This document shows, in pieces, positions 23,367 through 34,021 of a stretch of DNA of 64,000 nucleotides. This DNA comes from Malus domestica (lineage: Eukaryota > Streptophyta > Magnoliopsida > Rosales > Rosaceae). Position 1 is the first letter of the stretch; the number at the start of each line of letters is the position of its first letter. Made by a program: the position numbers and the translations under genes. The notes beneath the pieces were generated by a model. The model had not been told where the DNA came from. It did no database searches and saw only the letters and a list, made by a program, of their open reading frames with translations. The stretch is taken from assembly GCF_042453785.1 (NCBI RefSeq), contig NC_091676.1:69501-133500 (forward strand). Direction: 5' to 3'.

Positions 23367-25181
23367 TGATGAGTTAATATTATATTATATATTTTATCTT
23401 ATTCTTAGTATAATTTGGTAATTATTTTGGTAGAATTTTGATATTTTGTTTTATATTTTCAATATAAGACATTGGACTTTTCCTGGAGCAAAACATGATC
23501 AGACGGACGAATTTTGAAGTGATTCAAATTGGAGGACGTTTGTGCGTCTCTTGGCTTGTTCGTGTCAAAATTTGGGATTTTTCTACCGAGCGGTTATTTT
23601 CTGACGATTAAATAAAAAAACAGTGCGCGTTGTTGGAAAGTGACATTTTTGGGCTTAAATTGCGTTTTTGGAGCCCAATATGACCTCATATGGGTTCGTG
23701 GCCTTCTGGATAAGTGTTCAGAATAGTTCAAGCTTTAAATCCAGTTATTTTGGGCCAGTTTTAGAGCTGATTTGGGTCCACAACGTGGTTGTGCAGATTT
23801 CTAGATGAATTTACCAAGTCAATTTAGGATTATATTTCCTATTTTATTTCAATTTATTGAACTTCCTAGTCTTATTCTAAGACCTTTTACTAGGAGGGTT
23901 TTATTTAGAGTAGTATAAATAAGCCTTTTGGCAGACTTAGGGTCTCTCTTCTACATACACAAGATTTGAGAATAATATTTTAGCTAAAACTTAGAGATTT
24001 CAAGACTTATATTTTTAGGTGTTTTCATTCTTTTTCTAGTTTAATACAAGACTTATATTTTAATTGTGAATATGCGTAACTAATCTTTTTTGCTAGGGTG
24101 AGGTCATAATCCTTAGCAAGAATATGTAGTCTCTTTTTAATTTATTTATGAATTTATGCATGCAAGTTTTGGATTGTTAATCATTGTGCTTTAAACTATA
24201 TATTTGTCTTAGTGATTCGCAACCATTAAGATATTTAGAAAAGTAATTTGATGCAATTTTGGAGGAAAGCTGCCCCTAAAATTGACTAAGGCTTCTTGTG
24301 GTTAACATGTATAACTACTTAGGATAGACGACACATCTTAGGAGTTATATGGTTTTTCAAAAGGTTTTCACAAACTTAACGAGTCTTACATGTTCACATT
24401 CGACATGGACGTCACAGACGGGTTGCATGTTAGATATACGTTCTATGTTAGGGGTTCCAACTTCCAAGTAGGGCATACTTTAGGAAAACCTAACCTTCAA
24501 AATATGCATGTGTAATTCATAAGGAATTAGAATAACTACGTAGGATTGTTAAGGTGACGGTGGAATCCTAGTGTTTTTCCAAATTTGTTTCTCAAAATCT
24601 TTTCTCTTTGATTTGTTTCCTTTTTAATTGGTTATTAGTTGCTTTCCCTAAATTACTTTTATTAAAACTAGTATATGGGCACACAAAAAGTGTGTGAGAA
24701 AAATTTTTGTTTTTGTTTTTGAAATAGAAGAAAAGAGTGCTAGAGAATGTGGGAGTGATAAGTTTTTATTTTTTATTTTTTATTTATAATTAGAGATATG
24801 TTAAGATTACAGGTAGGTGAGGCTTTGAAAAAAAAAACAGCAAAATTTGGTTGTGTGAAATTACATTTATGCTCCATATTTCTTATTCATGTTATGTTTT
24901 AATTAGAGGGTTAAACTTGTAATTTTATAGGATTTTAGTTGACAATTAGTGTTTTATTAATTAGTAGATATTCGTTTTTATTACTTTTAAATTCAAAATC
25001 AACCCTTTCCAATCTTTACTCTCAAATAATTAACTAGGATTATGGTTTTTTCATAAATTGTTTTAAATAATTCATGCGGAAAACGACCTTATTTGAGCCG
25101 CTTATACTACAATTACCTTGTTCTCTTGTAAGTATTTTGTGTGATTTTAACCTATTTGCATAGATTCCTAAAATCCTATCA
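23367..25181 (+). mobile_element. Probable Tat-like Gypsy solo LTR
   Basis: It starts TGATGAGTTAATATTATATT and ends CCTAAAATCCTATCA, both in the style of Tat/Ogre-type LTRs. The flanks are AAATG and AATTG, a near-perfect 5-base duplication. A TATA-like AGTATAAATAAGCC lies near 23912. The segment CCTTGTTCTCTTGTAAGTATTTTGTGTG before the 3' end also resembles that group. No internal region or second LTR is present. Ends rest on pattern memory and an imperfect duplication. Confidence 0.5.
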
Positions 25182-26059
25182 AATTGCATTATCCATTTCC
25201 CCTCCGTGATTTCTTTTTAATTAAAAGATGAAATTTTGAAGTGGACAAGTATTCCACTCTGATAGAAGAGAAAATATCTCATTTCTCCTCCATAATTCTA
25301 GCTTTGGTTAGATTGTTAGGTTAGTCGAAAGCACACACATACACATGCACGTGCAGGTGTGCACTCGGATCCAGTGGTTATGGTTGTGAGATCTAGTGAA
25401 AATGCATATAGTGTGTTGGATGCAGCATCAGATATAAGTAAAAATGTGTGTGCATGTGTGTGCCTTGTTATTGTTTCCTTTCGTTTAACCTTACATGCAC
25501 TTGATGATATCAATTTTGTCTATTAGTGGCTCTTCTGCAGGGTTATTAAGGAGAGATTTTTCAGTGTGACCGTCACACAATGAGGTACATAACATGTCAA
25601 TATATAAATTGTGGAATATGTGTGTTAAAAGGTTAATAACTTAAAAAGTAAAATTTTCCACTACTTATATAAAAACACATGGATCCATGTTCTGTCACAA
25701 TAAAAAATTTATCGTTATTAAGGCTTCAAAAAACACTGAACTAGTCCATTGGAAACCTTCAGCTTACACAAGGAGAAATTGTCCCTGATGTTGATGGTAC
25801 AGTTCCCACTCAACCGGTGCTGCAACATATAGGCATGTCTCTGTGGCCTGTTAAGTGATTGTATTCGGGAAGGTGGATCTTGCATTAGTAAATTCAGTTT
25901 TTGCCAAAACTTTAGAGCTAATAATTCAATTTGGAGAATGGTTTACTAATTATATGATAAGAGAAGAACCTTCTGGAATGGTCTACTAATTATATGATAA
26001 GACAAGAACCTTCTGGAAAATATTATTGGTGGGAGGATTTTCTACGAGTGATTTTGCTA
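25182..26059. other. Spacer, no gene seen
   Basis: AT-rich DNA with a short CA/TG-rich tract at about 25330-25470. A 30-base motif (TTCTGGAATGGTCTACTAATTATATGATAAG, in part) is repeated at about 25938 and 25977. No gene found. Confidence 0.5.
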
Positions 26060-26269
26060 TAGACAAGGATTGTCTACCCTCCTTGTTCCCGTGCCCTCTC
26101 ATGTCTTCCTGTTTGTGTGGTCACGGTTAAACCACGTCAACATTTTATATTACTATTCATTTTTGTCTTATTATCTCTATTAAAAAACAATATAAAATGT
26201 TAACGTTTCTTAACCGTGACCACACAAAACACGAGGACACGGGAACAAGGGGGCAAACAATTCTTGTCC
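26060..26269. mobile_element. Foldback MITE with 8-bp target duplication
   Basis: Two arms of about 90 bases are inverted copies of each other, sharing CCTTGTTCCCGTG, TGTGTGGTCACGGTTAA and AACATTTTATATT around a short loop at about 26150-26185. The element is flanked by TTTTGCTA on both sides (26052-26059 and 26270-26277). There is no coding capacity. The 8-base duplication fits a hAT-type or Mutator-type MITE. Confidence 0.8.
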
Positions 26270-26401
26270 TTTTGCTACAACCCCTCATGGCCAAGGCCAG
26301 CTTTAATTTTTTTTTCATCTTTATCTTTCTATGTCTTTATCTTTATCTTTCTGCTTTCCCCAATTTTAAACTTGTAAATATTTTAAGCAGATGCTTTATT
26401 C

Positions 26402-27205
26402 TAGGGGTGCAACTTTGGTTTGGTCAACCCGAACCCGCTCATGTCCAACCCGACTTTAAATCCGAATAAGCGAGTTTTTTTTAGTTATAATCCGTCCAAA
26501 CCCAACCTAATTTCAACCCATTTATTGATTGGGTTGAGTTTGATTGATCATTTGCCCGTTCGAAACGAACCTGATTCAACCCGACTTTCTAATATATATA
26601 TTTTTTAATAAATTACCCCTCTAAACCCTAAAGCTATATATTAAGTTGTTAGTTTCCAATTTCATTATGCGGCTATACAACTCAGTCTCTCTGTCCTAGG
26701 TCTCAAGGCTACAAGTCTTCATCTCTCTGAAAGCCCAAGAAAATTTGCAGCTGAAGTATGTTAAGTGGTGTTATGCCAAATTTTATGAAAGTAAAAAGGT
26801 CACTGATATAATTGTTAAGGTTCAAGATTTGAAGCTTTATCAATTTTATTTATTAGAGCACATACAAGCATTGGATACCGGTTTATCTCAAAGTCCAAAT
26901 GTCTCAAGAGTGAATGAAGTGGAAGAACTCATTGAGGAAGAAAACTCGGGTTGGGACATTCATATTGTATTTTAATTCAAACTTTGCATGGTTGAAACAT
27001 TCATATTTAGTTTAACTTTATAACGGATACAATTTGCGGGATTGAAATTTAATTTTGAAAAAGTTGGGCAACCCAAACCCGCCCATGTCCAACCTGAATC
27101 CAATTCAACCCGAACTTGATTAATACCCAACCTGAACCCGAGCCCAAATTGTAAAAATTGGGTTAGGGTTGGTTGACCTTCAAACCCGCCCGAGTTGCAC
27201 CCCTA
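26402..27205. mobile_element. Non-autonomous hAT transposon
   Basis: The termini are inverted: TAGGGGTGCAACTT at the left and GAGTTGCACCCCTA at the right. Subterminal CAACCCGAACCCG-type repeats follow on both sides. The flanks are CTTTATTC (26394-26401) and CTTTATGC (27206-27213), an 8-base duplication with one mismatch. It is 804 bases long. A 76-codon open frame at 26745-26975 could be a relic of transposase, but no hAT motif is certain in it. Confidence 0.8.
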
Positions 27206-27445
27206 CTTTATGCTATTTTCCTGCAAACTTCTCTAAACAGGAAAAGGATCCTCGCCAGATCTTTTCCTGAGGATCGTAAGAATCTTATGATCGTAACCGT
27301 TTATCGTACATCGTGCAGTAAAAAATCATTTCAAAATTTAAAATTTAAAATTAAATATAAATAGTACCTAACGAAAACTAATCGTATGATGTACAATGAA
27401 CGGTCACGATTGCTAGATTCCTAGGATTTACAGGAAAATGATCCC

Positions 27446-30038
27446 TGTGACAGCCCGTCCCTAATTTTAAGAATTTTTAAAGTTTTAATAAAGGATTTTA
27501 CAAAAATGCCATTCGAGACACACACATCATTCGAGGTTAATCGTTGTGTCGTGCCATCTAAGATTTGTTTTCTTGACATATCCTCGTAGTACTCGTCGTT
27601 ACGGACGCGTAGGCGCAGACGGTTCGTTATTTGGAGTTATAACGAAAAAGATTTTAAAGTTTGAAGTTGGACATTTTATGAATTTTATTATTAAAATTTG
27701 GATGGCCCAGATTAAAGGATTTTGAAATGGATGGCTGGGATGAGAAAAATGAAAGTTTTGTGTGGGTGTGTGCGTGGGAAGAACCAGAAAACAGAAAAGA
27801 AGAATAGAGATTGGGCAAAAACTGCCCAATCGGAGAAGAAGGAGAGAGAGCGAATCAGAGGCAGAGAGAGGAAGAAACTGACCAATCGGAACAGGGAAAG
27901 GAGGAAAGGAGAGAGGGTGAGAAGCGGAGGAAAAGAGGAAATGGGTTGGGGAGAACCCGTGGGTCGTTTCGACCCGGCGGTGCCCACGCCCAAATTCGAT
28001 GGATTTCGTCCAAATTTCCGACGAATTGAGTCAAGGTACCACTCCTAATCATCATCTAGGCCTTCCCTCTTTACGTTTCACCCCAAGAATCATTGAATTT
28101 CGTTGTGATTTCGCGAAGAACACCCCTACGGGTGCCGCGACCCTTTTGTTTAAATTCTCCAAATTTTGAAATGTTTTCTTTCAATTACTAACACCTTTAG
28201 CATTCCTTTAGGACCTAGAACAAAGCCCAAGAGGTAATTGAGGCGTTGGAACAAGTTTGAAGGTCGAATTGGAAACACCCAAATTCTAGGGTTCTTCACG
28301 GTTTTGGTGAAATTGAAGCACTTCCAGGCCAAATTGGCCTTGGCCTCAGGTATGAAAGTTGTTCTAATCATTGAGATCTTCAAATCTGCAAATTTTGGTA
28401 ATTTTTGGAAATAGTTAAATTTTCCGGCGAGCCGGGGGCGGCCAACCGCCACCCGCGGCGGCCCGCGAGGCGGCGCGTGGCCAATGGCTCGCCAATGTCA
28501 TTATTAGCATGTGATTAAGGTTCTAGGTTCAGTTTTGTTAATTGATGGACATAAATTGAATAATTGAACTAGGTTGGTTACGATTCGTGGTTAGGTGAAA
28601 ATGTGAATTGACGATCCGACCGTTGGATCGTCACCAAACTTTGATACGTTGTAATACGTAATATTTGAGGATTATAGGAACTTACGGATTGGGAATCCGA
28701 TTTACGGATCTTCCGGAATTGGAGTTGTAAGTTCATAAAAATAGAATGTTAACCGTCACTTAGTTTTGGAAATTGACGGAGATCCGACCGTTGGATGGTA
28801 ATGAAATTTTAGGATGTTGTCCTAGAGGTATATTGTGGACTTCTGGAAGTTTTGGATTTGAAATCTGAATTGCAGATCATCCGGATCGAACTACGTAGTG
28901 AAGTGTCTTATATAAGTTATGTATTCTATCGGCAGAATTTCTGAGGTTGGATTTGATTGTTGTTCTAGGCGCTAATCGTCATGACGCCTTGATGTACGGT
29001 GCTAGGGAGTTGTGGGCGAACTCCAGGTGAGTGGGCAGTTTTGTTTTCGTATTACCTATATACTATTGATTTTTCCCAGAAAATGAATTTATATGAAAAT
29101 ATGCTTTAAAAATGCCATGCATAGAATTATTTGAAAATGTGAATTGTTATATGAATTACGTGATTGAGATATGATGCATACATGTTGCATGGTGCTGTGG
29201 AGGCACAGGTAAGTCAGGTGAGTTCATTATTCATTTAATTGAATTGATTGATATCGATATAATTTGAGCTCATAACCTGCACCCTAGGTGTTAGTGCTTA
29301 TATTATTCACCACACCGCACGCTCGCCTTGGATCCAAGTAGGTGGATGTCGTACAGACCATGTGAGGGTTCCGACATGCTAGTCGTACAGATCACTAGGC
29401 GTGATTCCGACTAGTGGGTGACCTTAGTTATGCGCGCTGATGATATGATGAGAGAAGCACTAGAGCGTATTTTTACACCTTTCATCGTATAGACTACCTT
29501 ACGTAGTTCCGAGTGATGTGCAGAGTAGGGCCGTATAGGTCACTGTGGTGACTCCGGCTTAGTGAGATATTAAGCTGTTGAATTAATCGTATAGGACCAA
29601 CTGCAGGGTCTCCGATTGATTCCTTATTTCACCTGATTTATATTTTGATTTATGGCATGTCATGTTTTTCTTGAAAAGCGTTAAAGATTTGAGATTTGAA
29701 TTTTGAGATTATATATGGTTTTATATATACTATTTTCTGGGAAAGTATACAGGTTTTACGGTGAGGGGTTATAAATGTTTTAAATGAAAAGTCTTCGAAA
29801 AACTTTGTTTTACTGACCCACTCAATTTTGTTTTGCGCCCCTCCAGGTTCAAGTTAGCAGAGCTTTGGTGGCCACGAGGAATCCAACGGTGTTCTGACAG
29901 AATTCACAAAAGTATGACTCACCCTCGGGTGTCTCATCTTAGTAATTGTAATTTTTCTTAAAGCTTCCGAACTGTGTAAATGGTTACGTCACTCTCACGT
30001 GATGGCCAGCACGCCCTCCTTCGGGATGGGGTGTGTCA
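27446..30038 (+). mobile_element. Solo Gypsy LTR, 2.6 kb
   Basis: The segment runs from TGTGACAGCCCGTCCC to GGGATGGGGTGTGTCA. It is flanked by a perfect 5-base duplication ATCCC (27441-27445 and 30039-30043), so both ends are secure. Its length of 2,593 bases fits long-LTR Gypsy elements of the Tekay/Del type. There is no internal region, as expected after recombination between two LTRs. A box TTTTGTTTTGCGCCCCTCCAGG (about 29827, in part) recurs in the other solo LTR at 58520. Open frames at 27712-28055 lie in the LTR leader and are not host genes. Confidence 0.93.
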
Positions 30039-30043
30039 ATCCC

Positions 30044-31027
30044 TCTGAACAGGCATCACTAATTCAGATCATGATCTCAATTGTAGAAGGCTTCGTTTTG
30101 TTATATATCAAAATTAAATTGCCTTATAAAACTGGAAGGTGTGACTCATCCAATCTTTGTTTATCTAGGACGGTTGACACTGACCAATTCTACACTGTAC
30201 TTTGAATAATTGGGAGTTGGTTTGTATGAAAAAGCTGTCAAGTACTATCTGGCAACCGATATGAAGCAGACCATTGGGTGCTCGGCTTTTCGACAAAGCC
30301 ATTATGTACAAGTCAACATCTGTGTATGTGATACACCTCATGTAGCCTATATGGAACTTGTTTTACTCTACGGTCGCGAGCTGACTCAATTTTTTTATTT
30401 GATTCTTTTATAAATTATTTCCAGAGATAAATAAAGATTGGATATTTGGAGTTTCCTGAGTTTAAAGGCAATTCTCGCCGGGACTATTGGTTGGATATTT
30501 GTCTTGAGATCTTGCGTGCACAGAATTTCATTCGGAAAAATAATCTTAAAGAAACTAAGAAATCAATACTACTGGCAAGAGCTATTCTTGGCATCATCCG
30601 ATATCGTGCAGTTAGAGACGCCTCCCACTTCTTTTCATCCCGTTATAAAACCTTACTTGCTTTTTAACCTTGCTGAAAGTCTTCCAGGGGGGGACTTGAT
30701 TTTGAAAACTTTGTCGAGTCGCTTGTTTCTTTTGAAATCCAGTGCTGCCCTACGTGATGTTTCTGGGAGTCCGCATGCAAAACGGCAGCCAAAAATTTCT
30801 CCAGTTTCACTTATAGCACTTACTCAACTTGGATTTTTATTACAAAAAGATGTAGATCTTGATGGAAAAGCAATAATAGTGGGAGATGTTTGTGTTGGTG
30901 AGATTAATCCCTTGTTCAATGGCAGTGAAGCAGTCAGTACTGGACACAGGGAGGGCTGAAGCTGCACGGGCAACAGTGGAACAAGTGAAGGTGGATGGAA
31001 TTGATACAAATGTTGCAATAATGAAGG
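30044..31027 (+). pseudogene. DUF639-family gene remnant
   Basis: Pieces of a plant DUF639 protein are readable: YEKAVKY and ATDMKQ (about 30220-30265), FPEFKGNSRRDYWLDICLEILRA (about 30450), AILGIIRYRAVRDA, then NLAESLPGGDLIL (about 30664), RQPKISPVSLIALTQLGF, GDVCVGEINPL (about 30885) and KQSVLDTGRAEAARATVEQVKVDGIDTNVAIMK (in part). These pieces lie in three different frames, with shifts near 30650 and 30920. A normal splice donor AAG/GTTAAT follows at 31027, but no downstream exon was found. The 5' part is also missing. DUF639 proteins have no established function. The remembered Arabidopsis relative is At5g23390, which neighbours an LRR gene like that at 60486. Confidence 0.85.
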
Positions 31028-32490
31028 TTAATATTCAACTTCACTTGTTAAATTGGGTTTTCCACGCCAATATAACTCTTACCATTCTTACAAATTAGTG
31101 AAGTTGACAAAAAGTGCATAGAAACATCTGAAATTTCCTTTTTAAGAATGAATCAATTTGCAGTGCTTTTAGTTAGTGACGTAGATAGCTTTTGCTTTGT
31201 TCTTCATTGCTGAGGAAAAAGAGAGCCGTTTCTCCCTTCCCTAGCTGCTAAATATGATCTTGAATAGGCGACAAGCATATTGCCACTCCTGCTCAACCAA
31301 AATATGGAAAAATTCGTTGAACCAGTGCAGTAGTTCCAGAAACAAGTATTGACGTGAGAACAAGTGAATTTGTGAAGGGATTTTAAAAAGAGTATTGTTA
31401 TTAGCACTCCAAAATTCTCATTTAGCATTCAAAACTTTATATATTTAGAAAGTAAAATACAGTTGTGATGAGTGCCAAATGAAAATTTTAAAGTGCCAAT
31501 AATAGTTCTCTTTAAAAATTCGTTTAAGATTAATAAGAAATTTTAAAATGGCGGAAATTGAAATGACGAGATTTTATTTTCTAGAATTTGTGAGTTTAAT
31601 TGTTTGGTAAACCTAAAAGAACAATTGAATTGAATATAAAATTTGTTATTTTCAAACTCTTTTTTTTTTGAGAAGAAAAAGTATAAATAAATAAATGAAG
31701 TTATTTTCAAACTCTTAATCATATAAATTGGAAAATGACACATACTTACATGGAATTTAAACTTGAAATTTGGAGGTCTCAAATTCCAAGTTTTTTTCCA
31801 CGCGGAAATTCTAAATTTCTACATTTATGAATTAAAACAAGGGAATTGGTGTATGAAAATTTTTAAATTCTGATTTTATCCAAATTCCAAGTTTATTTCC
31901 TTTATCCAAACATAGTGTTAGAGTAAAACTCAAATTTTAGATTCTAAAATTACCCCAATATGCTACAACCCTTGGGGCAGGTACGAGTTTTAACCCAAAA
32001 CTCATTTTTGACAAACTTAAGCTAGAATTCCCCTAGGTTTGTGGGTTGGTAGATCATACATGTGTATTTTTTTTTAGTTTTATATTTATAACGGTCCAAA
32101 TTAAAAAATAATTGATTTTTTTTTTATTTCATGGGGTTCATATTCTTTCATAGTGTTTCTCGAGTTTATACTAAAATGTTCATAAAATTAAATTAGGATA
32201 AACTACATAATTTTTTATTTAAAAAAGTTACTTTAAGAAAAACTTTATCTTAAATTCATTCTTTAATAATATCAGGTTAAAAGTTTAAGTGAGAAGAGTT
32301 AGAGTAAAAAAATTGTTTCTGAGTTAAAATCTAAATTTTTAACTCTAAAAATTATCCTAAATTTATTTTTTAATAATCTCCGGTTAAAAGTTTAACAAAA
32401 AAAGATTGAAGTATAAAACATTGTCTTTTTGGGAGCATTTTTGCTTACCACATAACTAAGGTGTATGTTTACTATACATCTAATTATTTA
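31028..32490. other. Spacer with one MITE, no gene
   Basis: AT-rich sequence. Apart from the MITE at 31387-31513, nothing codes or repeats clearly. It covers the degraded downstream side of the DUF639 remnant. Confidence 0.55.
31387..31513. mobile_element. Small MITE
   Basis: Inverted ends AAAGAGTATTGTTATTAGCACT and AGTGCCAATAATAGTTCTCTTT enclose about 80 bases, with further inverted similarity inward (CTCATTTAGCATTC against GAGTGCCAAATGAAAAT). The target duplication is ambiguous because both sides are T/A runs. Confidence 0.65.
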
Positions 32491-33698
32491 GGGTAAATTA
32501 CATAGTAGCCCCTCAGGTTTGAGGTCTATTTGCAATCTTATACAACATCTTTAAAACATTTCACTTTCATACCTCAAGTACTATTTTATTTCAATTTCAT
32601 ACAACCGTTACATTTTTCATCCATGGATCTGTTAAATGCTGACGTGGCTGCCACATATATGCCATGTGGCTGCCAAATATCTGCCACGTGGCAAATAAAA
32701 TATTTTTTAATTTTTTTTTAAAAAAACCTGAAATTGAAAAAAAAAAAAAAAAAAAGGGACCGAACCCCTGCAACCCAGAAGAAGAAGGAGGAAGAAGAAG
32801 AAGAGAAGAAGAAAGAGGAGGAGGAGGAAGAAGAAGAAGAAGAAGAAAAAAAAAAAGAAAGAAAGAAAGAAAGGGACCGAACCCAGAAGAAGAAGGATGA
32901 AGAAGAAGAAGAAGAGGAGGAGGAGGAGGAGGAGGAGGAGGAGGAGGAGGAGGAAGAAGAAGAAGAAGAAGAAGAAAAAAAAAGAAAGAAAGAAAGAAAG
33001 GGACCGAACCCAGAAGAAGAAGGATGAAGAAGAAGAAGAGAAGAAGAAAGAGGAGGAGGAGGAAGAAGAAGAAGAAGAAGAAGAAGAAGAAGAAGAAGAA
33101 GAAGAAGGGGACTGAACCCAGAAGATAAGAAGAAAGAGGAGGAAGAGAAGAAGAAAGAGGAGGAGGAGAAAGAAGAAGAAGAAAAAAAAAAGAAAAAAAA
33201 GAAAAAAGAAAGGGACCGAACCCAGAAGAGAAGAAGAAAGAGGAGGAAGAGAAGAAGAAAGAGGAGGAGGAGGAAGAAGAAGAAGAAAAAAAAATGATCG
33301 AACCCTATAACCCAGAAGAAGAAGGAGGAAGAAGAAGAGGAGGAGGAGGAGGAGGAGGAGGAGGAAGAAGAAGAAGAAGAAAAAAAAAAAAAAAAGGGAC
33401 CGAACCCAAAATAAGAAGAAGAAAGAGAGAAAAAAAGAAGAAGTGGTAGACAGGTTTTTTAAAAAAAAATTAAAAAAATATTTTATTTGCTACGTGACAA
33501 GACAAACATTTGGCAGCCACATGGCATATATGTGGCAGCTACGTACGTCAGGATTTAACAGATCCATGGATGGAAAATGTAACGGTTGTATGAAATTGAA
33601 ATAAAATAGTACTTGAGGTATGAAAGTGAAATGTTTTAAAAATGTTGTATAAGATTGCAATAGACCTCAAACCTGAGAGGCTACTATGTAATTTACCC
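32491..33698. mobile_element. Mutator-like element with long terminal inverted repeats
   Basis: Terminal inverted repeats of about 230 bases (32491-32720 and 33466-33698) start GGGTAAATTACATAGTAGCC and run through CATCCATGGATCTGTTAAATG to a poly-T/poly-A edge. A perfect 9-base duplication AATTATTTA flanks the element (32482-32490 and 33699-33707). Long inverted repeats with a 9-base duplication are the mark of Mutator-like elements. No transposase is present; the interior is a purine minisatellite. Confidence 0.9.
32735..33445 (+). repeat. GAA/GAG purine minisatellite inside the MULE
   Basis: About 700 bases of nearly pure purine on the plus strand. Five or six higher-order units each begin GGGACCGAACCCAGAAGA and continue with (GAA)n and (GAG)n runs. 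The long Glu- or Arg-rich open frames here are products of the repeat and are not called as genes. Confidence 0.9.
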
Positions 33699-34021
33699 AA
33701 TTATTTACCATGTGTATTTTTTACCTAAGTCTAGTTACCTTTCACATTAAATGCTACTTTTATAATTTTGAAAAAATTTAACTAAGTTAAACAAAATGAC
33801 GATTTGGTGTATCAGAATGTATGGTGAGTATACAATGTACTTTAGAGTGGTTAGCAAAACTGTTTTTATTTTTTATTTTTAAAAGGACAGTCCCATCCGA
33901 CTTGGTAAATGCGTAAGTGGCAACACACGCAGGCGCAGCACGTGTAATTTCGTAGTTTTCATCTCTCGTTTGGGTTTGTTGCTGAAAACCCTAAACAGAG
34001 AGAAGAAGAAGAAGAAGAGAG

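Noticed and set aside
27712-28452. Overlapping open frames on both strands near 28 kb
   Set aside because: They lie wholly inside the solo LTR with its ATCCC duplication and show no protein family.
32664-33115. Long Glu-rich and Arg-rich open frames
   Set aside because: They are translations of the GAA/GAG minisatellite inside a Mutator-like element; every frame of a triplet purine repeat is open.
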